A DNA stretch of 64,000 nt from Methylumidiphilus sp963753955 (GCA_963753955.1 CAVWEM010000009.1:1-64000), one strand, 5' to 3'; positions 21,303 to 30,547 are shown, counted from the stretch's first letter. A program made the numbers and translations. The notes: generated from the sequence alone by a model not told the origin.

Positions 21303-21694
21303 GCCTGCACCAAGCGCCCCGCCAATTCCGCATATAACGGAAACTTGGCATCCAAGCTAACCAAGCGGCTACCCCTCTCAATGGCCGTGGCGATGATGAA
21401 ACGGTCTGCCGGGTCGCGGTGGTGGACGGGTAGCCAAGCCGCACGGCTGGCGATTTCCGCCGTGACTGGCTCGACGCGGATATTCGCCCCACGCAAGGCT
21501 AAATCCAGCCAATCCTCCCAAGGCGAGCGCAGTTCAACCCGCCCGCCACGCACTAGCCATGCCGCCTCCCACACCGACACGGCGGAAATTGCCGCCGTTT
21601 CCGCCTCCTCAATCAAATCAACCAGTGGCGCGGGCAAAGGCGCGTTGCCCACATTCAGCCAGCGCAGCCAAACATGCGTGTCCAATAGCATCAT
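21299..21694 (-). CDS. vapC: PIN-domain toxin (VapC-like) within the type III R-M operon
   Basis: About 131 residues from the ATG at 21694, which overlaps the antitoxin stop (ATGATGA). PIN landmarks: Asp in MLLDTHVWLRW near the start, the Glu in SVWEAAW, and DPADRFIIATA plus SLDAKF for the later acidic residues. VapC-type PIN proteins are Mg-dependent RNases aimed at tRNA or rRNA; the target here is unknown. Its stop overlaps the res start by 4 bases, so it is translated as part of mod-antitoxin-toxin-res. Confidence 0.85.
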   Translation of the reverse strand: MMLLDTHVWLRWLNVGNAPLPAPLVDLIEEAETAAISAVSVWEAAWLVRGGRVELRSPWEDWLDLALRGANIRVEPVTAEIASRAAWLPVHHRDPADRFIIATAIERGSRLVSLDAKFPLYAELAGRLVQA

Positions 21695-21933
21695 TTCAAA
21701 GCGTCCCATTCCTCTTCGGGGATTGCCGGTTCCAACAAACTGTCATCGTCGCCCAGCAAGCGCATAGCCCCGGCCAATTCCGGCGGCGGGCGGCGGCGTT
21801 TGCGCGGCTTTTCAGCCGTGCCGCTTGCCTCCTCAATCACCGTGACAATCACCCGCAACGGGGTTTCCTTGGGCGCGTCCTTGAGCCAGCGCAACTGGCC
21901 GTGGTCATAAATCGCCTCATAACTACGCAGCAT
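21691..21933 (-). CDS. Antitoxin partner of the PIN toxin
   Basis: About 80 residues starting MLRSYEAIYDHGQLRWL; an upstream ATG at 21945 would overlap mod by 23 bases. The YEAIYDxGQLRWL opening is familiar from small proteins encoded just before PIN toxins. The basic middle (EKPRKRRRPPPEL) and acidic tail (EEEWDALK) suit a DNA- and toxin-binding antitoxin. It sits directly after mod, so R-M methylase and antitoxin are co-expressed. Confidence 0.75.
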   Translation of the reverse strand: MLRSYEAIYDHGQLRWLKDAPKETPLRVIVTVIEEASGTAEKPRKRRRPPPELAGAMRLLGDDDSLLEPAIPEEEWDALK

Positions 21934-23608
21934 GGTTGCCTCCAAAACGGTTAATCAAAAAGGCGGGAATTTGTTCGATAGCGATATGCTCGTCGGGCAG
22001 GTATTGGCGCAGCCAGCCCGGTTGCCAAGAATACACCACGGTTTCCGCGTGGCCCGCCAGCAGCGCCAATAATTGTTCCGGGGTTTCCTTGCTGATTTTC
22101 GGGCAATAGATCAATAAGCCATCGGCCCACTTGGCAGTTTGCAAGGCCTCGCCGGATTCATAAGGCTGTAACGCTTGGGTGTGGATCAACTGCAAGGCCG
22201 TCCAAACTTGCTCATGCTCGATGCGGCTTAATACCGCTTCGGCGGGAATGCGGCGGGTGCGCAGATAGGCGAAATCGCCGCCTAAGCCTGCCACAGCTTC
22301 GCCTTTCTTGTTGTCATAACCGCGCATCACCCGCCGCACCCGTTCGGCGCACACATCCCGGCAAAGGTTCTTATCTGGCGCTTCGTCGGTGGCTTCGGTG
22401 TTGGAAACCAAGATAAAGCGCCGGTCGCCGCCGTCTTCTTGGTTGAGTTTTTGAACTGCATGGGCGGTCGTGCCGGAACCGGCGAAGAAGTCCAGCACCA
22501 AGTCGCCGGGTTTGGTGGCGATGCGGAGGACGCGCTCAAGCAATCGCAGCGGCTTAGGCGTGGAAAACACGGAAGCCGAATCCTCAAATTGCATGATTTC
22601 CTGCATTTCCTTCTTGGCGTCTTGGGTATGCCCGACTTCCTCATATTTCCATAAGGTTTGCGGCACCACGCCATCTTTAACATCTGACAAAAATCGTTTT
22701 AGCCTTGGTACGCCATTTCCATCTTTTCCCCACCAGATTCGATTATCCCTATCCAATTCAAGAAATCGCCTTTCTGAAAACCGCCAATAGTTTCCAGGGG
22801 GCGGGCCTGAGATAATTCGCCCAGATGGACAAGTTATCGGATATGTGCCGTCACCATAAAAATTCCTTGCCGAACAATCGCCCGAAGTCCAGAGGCCGCG
22901 AGGGTCATTGTCTGGATTTTTGTAAGCCTTGTTTTGCGCTTCAGAACGAGGTATAGGATTAGGCCGCCACACATCCCGGTTAGCAGCATAGATTAAAATA
23001 TATTCATGGTCATCGGAGAAGTGCATCGCCGTGTTTTTCGGTGAAAAGACTTTCTGCCATATCGCATTGGCAATAAAGTTTTTCTCGCCAAATACCCGAT
23101 TCATCAACGGCCCAAGGCTGAAGACTTCGTTATCGTCAATCGAAACAAAAATAACCCCATCCTCGGCCAGCAATTCCTTAGCCACAACCAAACGCCGATA
23201 CATGAATTCCAACCACTTGGAATGCTTGTAAACATCATCCTTGTCAATAAAACGGTCGTTGTAGATGAAATCCCGGTTGCCGGTGTTATAGGGCGGGTCG
23301 ATGTAGATGCACTTCACCTTGCCCGCGTGGGTCATGCGCAGAAAGCGCAGCGCGTCGAAGTTGTCACCTTCGATGATGAAGTTACGGTAAGGCTGTTTCC
23401 CTTGGTCGCTGGGTGTTTTAGCGGAGGAAACCGCAGCAGGACAGGATAATTCGGGGATGAAGTCCAGCGCGACAAAATCGTCATTGACAGCCTTGTCGTG
23501 GTCGATCTCGTCGCGCTCCCACACCAGCCCGAACTTAGGCTTGCGGTCGCGCTCGCGCAGTAGGCGGAGAAGTTGATCGCGGGAATAATCGTCGTAATTG
23601 TCGGCCAT
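21923..23608 (-). CDS. mod: Type III R-M DNA methyltransferase Mod
   Basis: 561 residues, beta-class adenine-N6 methyltransferase order: catalytic motif IV DPPYNTG near residue 105, then the AdoMet-binding FFAGSGTTAHA near 375. The variable stretch between (about 150-330, VFGEKNFIANAIWQ to KFGLV-type segments) should hold the target recognition domain. This is the Mod subunit of an EcoP15I-type system, modifying one strand of an asymmetric site and guiding Res. First gene of the leftward operon; the upstream 135 bases (23609-23743) must hold its promoter, though none stands out. It is intact, unlike res. Confidence 0.92.
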   Translation of the reverse strand: MADNYDDYSRDQLLRLLRERDRKPKFGLVWERDEIDHDKAVNDDFVALDFIPELSCPAAVSSAKTPSDQGKQPYRNFIIEGDNFDALRFLRMTHAGKVKCIYIDPPYNTGNRDFIYNDRFIDKDDVYKHSKWLEFMYRRLVVAKELLAEDGVIFVSIDDNEVFSLGPLMNRVFGEKNFIANAIWQKVFSPKNTAMHFSDDHEYILIYAANRDVWRPNPIPRSEAQNKAYKNPDNDPRGLWTSGDCSARNFYGDGTYPITCPSGRIISGPPPGNYWRFSERRFLELDRDNRIWWGKDGNGVPRLKRFLSDVKDGVVPQTLWKYEEVGHTQDAKKEMQEIMQFEDSASVFSTPKPLRLLERVLRIATKPGDLVLDFFAGSGTTAHAVQKLNQEDGGDRRFILVSNTEATDEAPDKNLCRDVCAERVRRVMRGYDNKKGEAVAGLGGDFAYLRTRRIPAEAVLSRIEHEQVWTALQLIHTQALQPYESGEALQTAKWADGLLIYCPKISKETPEQLLALLAGHAETVVYSWQPGWLRQYLPDEHIAIEQIPAFLINRFGGNHAA

Positions 23609-23743
23609 GGAATGTTGGTCGTTGCCTTGGAAAATCCTTAAATGCTCGCCGACCGCCTCAACACGTCGCCGATTGAGCGGCCATCATACCCGAACCGCCC
23701 CCCGGATTTCACCGCCTGCCGCAGCCAGCCACATGCCCCACCT

Positions 23744-24412
23744 TCAAAATTTTGGGGCGAAACTTTTCACTCCCTCACAAATTCCACACAAGTCCAATGC
23801 CAGGGGCGCGCCCCCATGGAACCCGCGCCCCGGCCTCGGCGCTTCGCCCTCGCGGTGGATGCCAGCCGACAAGCTACCGCGAACCCAGCAAGCCGCTCCG
23901 ACAAACGCCGGACACACCGCCGCCAGAATGCCGCGCAACTGTTCCGGCGTGACTGTCGGGCCGTCCGGGTGCGGATCGTGGTCGATCATCAACACGCCCG
24001 GCCATGGCCGGTAGTCGAAATATTCCCGCGTCCGGGCCAGGACGCCCTTGGCCGGGTCGGCTTTCGCGGCAATGGCGAGCTTGACGGCCTCGCCGTGGGT
24101 CGCAACGTCGTGCAAGCCATAGCCAAAAGCCTCGCACTCGCTGGCCCTGGCCAATGCGGGGCCAAACTCCGCAAAGGCCACAGACACCCGGCAGGCCCGC
24201 CCCTCGGTCATGTTCGCGGCGGGGGTCTTCACCACGTCGCCGTCGCCGTCCAACGCGAAACGCTTGGACAGCGGCACAGGGGATTGAAAAATGGTTAAGC
24301 TGACGGCTAGATTTGAGTTAAAATCCTGTTGCACAACGTCACTTTCAAGATTGTCTCCCATAACCCCGCCGGATTGCCCTCCGTGCGGGGTTTCTTGTTG
24401 AGTATCCGTCAT
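23744..24412 (-). CDS. Phage/plasmid replication-type protein, apparently truncated
   Basis: 222 residues. The segment RPWPGVLMIDHDPHPDGPTVTPEQLRGIL resembles the N-terminal domain of primase/helicase proteins in integrated phage-plasmid elements, where a MIDxD core holds metal ligands. After about residue 170 the sequence becomes low-complexity and basic (GIHREGEAPRPGRGFHGG), and the rest of a primase is missing. I read it as a remnant cut when the R-M operon was placed next to it. It overlaps the upstream 75-aa gene by ATGA. Confidence 0.45.
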   Translation of the reverse strand: MTDTQQETPHGGQSGGVMGDNLESDVVQQDFNSNLAVSLTIFQSPVPLSKRFALDGDGDVVKTPAANMTEGRACRVSVAFAEFGPALARASECEAFGYGLHDVATHGEAVKLAIAAKADPAKGVLARTREYFDYRPWPGVLMIDHDPHPDGPTVTPEQLRGILAAVCPAFVGAACWVRGSLSAGIHREGEAPRPGRGFHGGAPLALDLCGICEGVKSFAPKF

Positions 24413-24636
24413 GGATTACCATCCCTTGCGCATTGGTCGCGCTGCTGTCCGTACTCGATAGAACCGCCAATTTCAGGCCGGTAGCGCCTAGTCTTGACCA
24501 TCGCCCCCAGCCGTAGCGGGGAGGAAGCGCCGGTGGTTTCATTGATTTCAATCGTGCCGCCCTCGGCGTGGTCGAAGCGCACTGAATCCTTGCCGGGGGT
24601 GGCTTGGTGGGTATTTTGGGTGTTGGGGTGTTGCAT
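24409..24636 (-). CDS. Small hypothetical protein (75 aa) of the older island
   Basis: Begins MQHPNTQNTHQATPGKD and ends in a basic, polar tail. Its stop overlaps the start of the primase-like gene (ATGA), which supports translation. No domain recognised. A longer reading from 25047 is open in the same frame, but the extra part is compositionally poor and overlaps the AlpA-like gene, so the short start is preferred. The ~300 bases between this gene and the AlpA-like gene hold nothing else I can support. Confidence 0.45.
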   Translation of the reverse strand: MQHPNTQNTHQATPGKDSVRFDHAEGGTIEINETTGASSPLRLGAMVKTRRYRPEIGGSIEYGQQRDQCARDGNP

Positions 24637-24937
24637 GGCTGTTGCTCCTAATCGAATTTCGATTGAAGCGCCGCCCAGACAGGGGAGGCGCAAGGGTTCA
24701 ACTACCGTCTGTAAACGGCTCCGGTTATTCGTGCGGCAAGCCGCCTTATCTCCCGGTATAGACCTTGCGCCAATTTTTGGAAACTGGCGTGTGCCGGTTC
24801 CTGACTTGTGGGTTAGTGGCCCACACTGCCGGAATCCAGGCGCAAAAAAACCGCGAAGCTTACGGGGTGCGGTGTTCCCGTTGTATGTAGTAGTCTGGTC
24901 ATTGTGGGGCTTACCGCCGCGCAGGGTCAGGCCCTTC

Positions 24938-25210
24938 TTACCCCCCTCCATGTGAAGAGTCGCGCCGTTCATTATGAACCCCCCCTTTCTCAAGTTCGGC
25001 CAGCAGGTGCCGTATATCTGAAACTTTCCACATTGCGGAACGGCCACAATACACGGGCTTGGGGAATTTCCCCTTTTTTACACCCTCATACCACGTTGAC
25101 CAGGAAACCGGTACTAGCGGAGGGATAGGGTAGGGTTTGGCTTTGGGGTTCCCGAGGATTTGGGAAAGGCGGCAATAGCCCTCGGCAGGCAGTTGGTTTG
25201 TCGTGTTCAT
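24938..25210 (-). CDS. AlpA-like helix-turn-helix regulator
   Basis: 90 residues. The core (VPVSWSTWYEGVKKGKFPKPVYCGRSAMWKVSDIRHLLAELEKGG) is the MerR-like winged HTH of the AlpA/excisionase family, which controls integrase expression and excision in P4-like islands. It lies on the same strand as the truncated integrase further right, the normal arrangement in such islands. The C-terminal tail is His/Gly-rich. Confidence 0.75.
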   Translation of the reverse strand: MNTTNQLPAEGYCRLSQILGNPKAKPYPIPPLVPVSWSTWYEGVKKGKFPKPVYCGRSAMWKVSDIRHLLAELEKGGVHNERRDSSHGGG

Positions 25211-25365
25211 ATATTAGACCCTAGTAAACGCAAGCGGCACATGCCGCCCGTCGCTGGAGTCAACGATATGAAACGCCGACAAGGTTGTCACGCCCCGGAA
25301 TATTCGGGGGTTTTAGGCCGGGGGTTACGGCCTTGGCTGGCTAAGGCATTGATAATTAGATGAAA

Positions 25366-25745
25366 TCAACCCACTGGGTTTTTCTTGCCTGCCGCCTTCG
25401 GCTTGGCCTTCTTTTGTCGGTGATGGGCATAGGGGCGGGGGGCGATGATGGTCTCCATTGCGTCCGCAAGCTGCTGGGAAATTGGGGTTCCATCGGCTTT
25501 TTGTTCCTTGATCCAATTAACGACTTCTCCGCATTCCTTCTTGGGATATTCGTCTGATAGGCAAAATTTGTTAATCGCTTGGTGTAATATGGCAAGTAAA
25601 TCAGTGGAATATTTATTGTCTACTATTTGGAGATTTTCAATTGTGCGTTCTCGACGGTTTCTGGCAATCGCGTTTTTTATTTTTTCAAATAGCTCAAGGT
25701 CTAATTCGAGGGTTTCTAAGTGGTTTCTATAGTACACAAAACCCA
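25366..25745 (-). CDS. Hypothetical protein, AT-rich insert in the older island
   Basis: About 126 residues from the ATG at 25745 (MGFVYYRNHLETLELDLELFEKI). Predicted mostly helical, with a basic Lys/Ala/Pro tail. Its base composition is clearly lower in G+C than its neighbours. It starts 30 bases after the premature end of the integrase fragment, so it may belong to the DNA that replaced the integrase 3' half. Function not recognised. Confidence 0.5.
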
Positions 25746-25775
25746 TTAATCCGCCCTCGGATTCGGATTTGTGTT

Positions 25776-26309
25776 TTATGCAAACCCAATCATCTTCGCC
25801 ATAAATTGGTGGACGCGGTGCGCAGTGTCGAGTGCGCCCCGGTTTTCTATCCGGCGTAGCGTGGTCAAGATTTCCGGGGCGGTTATCTCGCAGATAGGGC
25901 GCTTGCCCAACCAAGGGAAGGCGTCTTTCTCAAGGCGGGTAATGATCTTGCTGGCATGGGTTGCCGCCCAAGTGGGTTGAAACTTGGCGAACCACTCACG
26001 GGCGACGACTTCAAAAGTGTCGGCTTCCGCCGTCTGTGCCGCCTTCATGGCTTTGCGCTGCTCGCAGGGGTCAATGCCTTGGGCCAATGCTTTCCGGGCT
26101 TCGTCGCGTTTCTCGCGGGCTTCTTTAAGGCTCGTTTCCGGGTAGGTTCCCATGGACAGGGTTTTGCGCCTGCCGTCAAAACGGTAATCCAACCTCCACC
26201 ACTTACCGCCAGACGGCGCGACAAGCAGGTACAATCCCTTCTCGTCCGCCAGCTTGGCGGGCTTGTCGGTGGATTTGGCGTTGCGGACAGCGGTGTCTGA
26301 CAAGGGCAT
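25776..26309 (-). pseudogene. N-terminal fragment of a P4-type tyrosine recombinase
   Basis: 177 residues: the arm-binding DUF4102 domain (MPLSDTAVRNAKSTDKPAKLADEKGLYLLV, GTYPETSLKEAREKRDEARK) and the start of the core-binding domain (TWAATHASKIITRLEKDAFPWLG, GALDTAHRVHQ). After HRVHQ it turns into unrelated residues and stops, so the catalytic domain with Arg-His-Arg-Tyr is missing. It faces away from the tRNA-Ala repeat at 26473, the usual arrangement for a tRNA-targeting integrase, and so marks an earlier island. Confidence 0.88.
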
Positions 26310-26412
26310 GACGGTAACTCATTTTGACGGTAAATGGGTTCCCGTCAAAGTTACCGCCACTTGCCGCCGGATGCAAGCGGATTTAGGTGGACAAGAGCGG
26401 ATTCAAAAGGCA

Positions 26413-26439
26413 CAAAAAAGCCCGCATTTCGCGGGCTTG
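26413..26439 (-). terminator. Rho-independent terminator beside the inner att repeat
   Basis: On the minus strand, AAGCCCGC-GAAAT-GCGGGCTT followed by TTTTG. It lies where the original 3' flank of tRNA-Ala would have been before the younger island entered, so it probably terminated the tRNA transcript then. Confidence 0.75.
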
Positions 26440-26472
26440 GTGTACTTCCTCGGACGTTACCGGATGGGTATA

Positions 26473-26517
26473 TGGTGGAGATGAAGAGGATCGAACTCTC
26501 GACCTTCGCATTGCGAA
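26473..26517. repeat. Attachment-site duplication: 3' part of tRNA-Ala
   Basis: 45 bases identical to 41808-41852, i.e. the 3' half of tRNA-Ala including the CCA, T arm and part of the anticodon arm. It is followed by one mismatch and four more matching bases. Marks the left end of the younger 15.3-kb island and the right end of the older one. Confidence 0.92.
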
Positions 26518-26610
26518 TGCGAGTTTCCGCACTTTTACGCACATTCACCCGCATTGACAAAGCTTAATAAGGCTTTACAAATCAATGTTTTATGTCTACA
26601 ATTGGCTTAA

Positions 26611-26668
26611 CGGGGTTACACTGAAATTGCTCAATTTTTCCCTATTCTGTAACCCCGGCGTAACCCCG
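26611..26668. promoter_or_regulatory. Candidate integrase arm-type sites, left end of younger island
   Basis: GTAACCCCGGCGTAACCCCG at 26649-26668 and an inverted GGGGTTAC at 26612-26619 lie upstream of the integrase. The same 20-mer recurs at the right end of the island (41743-41762). Paired positions at both ends are expected for arm sites bound by the DUF4102 domain. Confidence 0.55.
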
Positions 26669-26699
26669 CTTAGAGCTTGCAACCCCGGAGGGCCGGAAG

Positions 26700-27912
26700 A
26701 TGGCAGAGAACAAAATCAACTTCACCAAGGCGTCGCTTGATGCGCTTCCGATCCCCGCGATTGGACAGCGGGCGATTTACCACGACGCTAAGGCTAGCGG
26801 CTTACAGATCCGCATCGGCAGTTCCGGCGTGAAGACCTTTTGCGTGTTCCGGCGCATCAAGGGCGGACAGCCCGAGCGCATGACGCTAGGCCGCTATCCT
26901 TCCATGACCATCGAGCAGGCGCGGCGGAAGGCGGCGGAAATCAACGCCACGATTGAGGGCGGGGCGAACCCTGCCGAGGCCAAGCGGGCGCTCAAGGCCG
27001 AGCTGACCTTTGCCGACCTGTTCAAGGAATACCTCGAACGCCATGCCAAGCCGCGCAAGCGCACATGGGCCGAGGACGAGGCGCAATACCGGCAATACCT
27101 GGAAGCCCCGTTCGGCAGCAAGAAAATATCCGCCATCGACCGCAAGATGATTGCCGCGTGGCATTCCGGGCTTCCAGCCAAAGGAATCACGGGCGCACGG
27201 GCCAACCGCATCAAGGCGCTGGTTTCGGCGGTGTTCGGGCGGGCCGTGGAGTGGGGCCACATGGACAGCAACCCCGCGCAAGGCATCCGCAACTTCCCCA
27301 CGCAAAGCCGCGACCGGTTCCTACAGTCCGACGAATTGCCGCGCTTTTTTCAGGCTGTAGCCGCCGAGCCTAGCGCCATCATCCGGGATTACATCCTGCT
27401 GTCCCTGTTGACCGGTGCGCGGCGGGGCAACGTGGTTTCCATGCGCTGGAAGGATGTGAATATGACTGAAGGCGTTTGGCGCATACCGATGACGAAAAAC
27501 GGCACACCCCAAAACCTGCCCCTCTCCCCCGATGCCGTGGCGATTTTGCAGGCACGGCTTGAACAAGCAGCCCCCGGCGCGGAACATGTGTTTCCTGGCG
27601 ATGGCAAGGACGGGCATCTGAAAGAACCGCGCAAGGGCTGGGAGCGCGTCTTGAAGCGGGCAGGACTGGAAGACCTGCGGCTTCACGATTTGAGGCGCAC
27701 CTTGGGCAGTTGGCAGGCCAAGACAGGCGCTTCCATGGTTATCATCGGCAAGAGCCTTAACCACAAGAGCCAGCAGGCGACGGCTATTTATGCGCGGCTG
27801 GATCTCAGACCCGGTGCGTGAATCGGTGGAACGGGCGACCGGCGCAACGCTGGCGGCGGCGGGGGTTAAGGAATCCGCCGAGGTTATCCAACTGAAGCAA
27901 GCGAGAGGTTAA
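26700..27912 (+). CDS. int: Tyrosine recombinase/integrase of the tRNA-Ala island, 3'-end frameshift
   Basis: P4-type integrase. Arm-binding DUF4102 at 1-95 (SLDALPIPAIGQRAIYHD, LGRYPSMTIEQARRKAAE), core-binding domain about 105-200, catalytic domain from ~205. All catalytic residues are visible: Arg in LTGARRGN, His-x-x-Arg in LHDLRRT, His in LNHKS and Tyr in ATAIYARL. The annotated frame stops at 27821; the usual C-terminal helix (DPVRESVERATGATLAAAG to QARG) is in the +1 frame and ends at 27912, so one base seems to have been added near 27802-27808. Because the shift lies after the Tyr, the shorter product could still be active. It starts 182 bases from the att repeat. Confidence 0.92.
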
Positions 27913-27916
27913 ATTT

Positions 27917-28126
27917 ATGAATATCGCAGAAAGGGTTTTTGAGGCAGTTAAGGCAATGCCGGAACGGCAAGCGGCGGAAGTCTTAAACTTCGCAGAAGCA
28001 TTGCAAGCTAGGAAGGAGGAAGAATACGAACAAGCCAAACAGCGGGCGTTTGCCATGCTGGACGACCCGCCGCTTGAATTGAATGGCCGCTATTGGTCTA
28101 GGGAGTCGCTGTATGACAGGCTCTAA
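27917..28126 (+). CDS. vapB: DUF2281/VapB-like antitoxin
   Basis: 69 residues beginning MNIAERVFEAVKAMPERQAAEVLNFAEAL, the usual helical opening of DUF2281 antitoxins that precede PIN toxins. It ends ESLYDRL and overlaps the toxin start by 14 bases. It lies 4 bases after the restored integrase end. Confidence 0.75.
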   Translation: MNIAERVFEAVKAMPERQAAEVLNFAEALQARKEEEYEQAKQRAFAMLDDPPLELNGRYWSRESLYDRL

Positions 28127-28451
28127 GTTTGTCGATACCAACATCCTGCTTTATGCCAACGACAAAACAGCGGGGGAAAAGCAAAAAAAATCGGCTGAAT
28201 TGCTCAGGGCGTTGTGGGCAAGCCATGAAGGTACACTCAGCACACAGGTATTGCAGGAGTTTTTCTATAACGCCACTCGAAAGCTGTCTTTACCGCTCAA
28301 TGTCCCAGTGGCTAGGGGCATTGTCCAAGACTATGCGGTTTGGCTGAAAGCGCCGATTACCGACACCACTCTCCTTGGTGCGATTGATATTCACACAAGC
28401 CTAGGTTTCTCTTTTTGGGATTCACTGATAATCAAGTCGGCTTTGGACAAT

Positions 28452-29502
28452 AGAGTTGTTCCCGGTGTTAAGTTAATGATTATAGGCTATTTTTAGGTTC
28501 CAAAGACCCGCCGGAACCCAAAAAAGGAAATCAATGAGCCAGTCCAGGTGGTTTCTGATCCGATGGGTCAGGCAATGGAAAGCCTTCATCCCGCCGATGG
28601 CGTGTTCCACGGAAACGCGGGTTCCCGCATGCTGCCGGTTATGTTTGACCTGCGCGGCGGTCAGTTTCGGCTTCGGGTTGTTTTTAGATTTCTTCGGCCT
28701 TTTGTGTGGAAGGTTTATCTTGGATTTCACGCCATAATCTTTTTGCGCACCTTGGAACCCAAGGTCGAGCCACAGATTCACTCGATGGAACCATTTCAGT
28801 TTTGGGTCGAATACCTTTTTCATGAGCTTGTAGTCGTGGACGCTGCCGGCGAAGACGCAGAAGAGGAAAAGGATTTTCCGGTGCAGGGTCGTGAGGACGA
28901 GCGCCTGGAGCGTGTGGCGTTTTTTTTTCCGCTGAAGCGGGCCTTCTGGAGTTCCCCGTCCTGCGGCCTGACGCAGGCGCACTCCATCCCGTCGATGATG
29001 ACGTCGCCATATTTATCGACGAGTCGCAGGAACTCCTCGGGAGTCCCAGGCGACCGCTCAGGGAGCACGCCGAGGTCCGACAGGCTCCGCAGCAAGACGG
29101 GCAGGAGTTTCTCCACATGGTTGTGGGCATGCCCCGAACTGAAGCCGAAAAGGAAGCCCAGCACGTCGAAGGTGGGGTATGTCTTGAGGTAATACAAAAT
29201 GAAGAAAAGCTTCTTCCCGGGCGTGTCGAGATGGCCTTTTGGCCCGCCCGTTGGAACCTGCTTGATTTCGCCCTGCCGACACCTTTCCAGTTGGACGGCA
29301 TCGTAGGCCGCCGCGAAGGCCGCAAGGAGGATGTTGAATTTTGGCAGGCTCATGCCGATGACGGACTTAATCTTGCGGTCATGCTTCTTGCCATCCAGCT
29401 TTTTAAATCTTTCGAAGGCCATGGGTTGTCTATTTTCTGTAGGGTATGGATACCCTATAATAAGGCAGTATTAAAAAAATTAACAGGGTCGGGAACAAGT
29501 CT
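28452..29502 (-). mobile_element. ISL2-like IS5-family element, copy 2 (inside vapC), inverted
   Basis: The same 1,051-bp element as at 17999-19049, in reverse orientation. It is flanked by AAT duplications (28449-28451 and 29503-29505). Both ends match copy 1. The target gene rejoins in frame when it is removed. Confidence 0.93.
28473..29422 (-). CDS. DDE transposase, copy 2, with the same A9 frameshift site
   Basis: Same product as 18079-19028: first frame 29422-28820, second frame ending at 28473. The slippery run of nine A (T on the plus strand) is at 28920-28928. Retention of the A9 site in both copies supports programmed frameshifting. Confidence 0.85.
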
Positions 29503-29722
29503 AATGGCTGCGACACGCTCTACAGCGAGGACATGCAACACGGGCAGATTATCGACGACAGACTGACTGTCATCAATCCGTTTCGCTAAACCCCGACCGG
29601 CGCGGGCTATCGCCGGACAAGATACAATCGAATTGCCAAGCCTAGCCCGACGGGGCGAAAAGCGGGAACCCTTGCCCGCTTGGCTTGGCACCCTTCCCAA
29701 GGGCAGCGCAAAGGGGCGCGAT

Positions 29723-30547
29723 TTGTCAAAACTCTATGATCTGAAAAAATGGCTCACGCTGGAGGAAACCGCCCGTCATCTATCCAATGTTTTTGAAGAG
29801 GAAGTCACCGAAGCCGACGTGTTGAGGCTGGCGCTGGATGGACAGTTGAAGATTTCCATCCTCATGTTTGAGAGTGCCAATGCTTATCCCGCGAAAGAAA
29901 TCCCCATAGCCAAGAAGCGCCGGGGCGCGGATGGCATGGGCCTAGGTGATGGGACTTTCTGTGAATTCAATGATAGTGTGGGTTGCAATTATTGCATGAT
30001 CGACGGGCTTTGTGATCTTGTCATGAAGGGGGAAGCAATTCTTGCGGTGGAAAGAAGATACCGTGAGTTACTCGGATTCCCTTCTTCCTGTGGGTCAGGC
30101 ACAGTGGAAAGAAACCTGCCTCCAATTCTGCTGATTACCAAAGATGATAACTTATACGTTGTCGAGAATGGACAAGAAGGCAATCTGCCCCATGGTGCAA
30201 TGCTGGCAGTTAGAGTGGAAGCCTTGAACGATTTGCAGGGCTTAAAACAGGAAGCCGTGGCCAAGGGAGGCGTTAAGGAGAAAGCTAAGGACGATAGATT
30301 TTTTAAGAAATCGGCTTTGATTGCGTCGCTCAAGCCACACCTAAAGGCAGGCACAAGCCTAGAAGGCTTGTTGTCGAATGCCAGTAAATATCCTGACTTG
30401 TCTACCTGCAAGTCGCCGACGGGCCGGGGCTGGTGCTTGAAGGGCGTTCTCAGATTCCTTGCCGACAATGGCTACTTGAAAGATGAACACATGCGCGAAG
30501 TGGCAAAGGCTGGTTTTGAGCAATTGCTGAAAACCATCAAATCGTAA
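29723..30547 (+). CDS. Island protein of unknown function, Cys-containing
   Basis: About 275 residues from a TTG at 29723 with AAGGGG seven bases upstream; an upstream TTG at 29633 would extend it by 30 residues of island spacer. The N-terminus (LSKLYDLKKWLTLEETARHLSNVFEEEVTEADVLRLALDGQLKI) is an HTH-like module I recognise from many proteobacterial islands. The middle has clustered cysteines (CEFNDSVGCNYCMIDGLC) that could bind a metal. The C-terminus is a helical domain. Function unknown. Possibly a replication or control protein of the integrated element. Confidence 0.65.
   Translation: MSKLYDLKKWLTLEETARHLSNVFEEEVTEADVLRLALDGQLKISILMFESANAYPAKEIPIAKKRRGADGMGLGDGTFCEFNDSVGCNYCMIDGLCDLVMKGEAILAVERRYRELLGFPSSCGSGTVERNLPPILLITKDDNLYVVENGQEGNLPHGAMLAVRVEALNDLQGLKQEAVAKGGVKEKAKDDRFFKKSALIASLKPHLKAGTSLEGLLSNASKYPDLSTCKSPTGRGWCLKGVLRFLADNGYLKDEHMREVAKAGFEQLLKTIKS

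Larger units (their letters stand above)
28113..29589 (+). pseudogene. vapC: PIN-domain toxin (VapC-like) disrupted by IS copy 2
   Basis: The 5' part (28113-28451) encodes SKFVDTNILLYAND with the first PIN Asp, QEFFYNATRK and GFSFWDSLIIKSALDN. The IS follows. Removing 28452-29502 plus one AAT restores GCDTLYSEDMQHGQIIDDRLTVINPFR and a TAA at 29587-29589. The intact toxin would be about 145 residues. As it stands the product ends in 11 IS-encoded residues and lacks the final acidic motif (YSEDM), so it is probably inactive while its antitoxin remains intact. Confidence 0.88.

Noticed and set aside
24637..25047. N-terminal extension of the 75-aa gene
   Set aside because: The extra residues are poor in coding character and overlap the AlpA-like gene in the same region.
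17999..29502. Evidence that the IS-flanked segment has already inverted
   Set aside because: Both target genes rejoin in frame in the present orientation, each with its own AAT pair.
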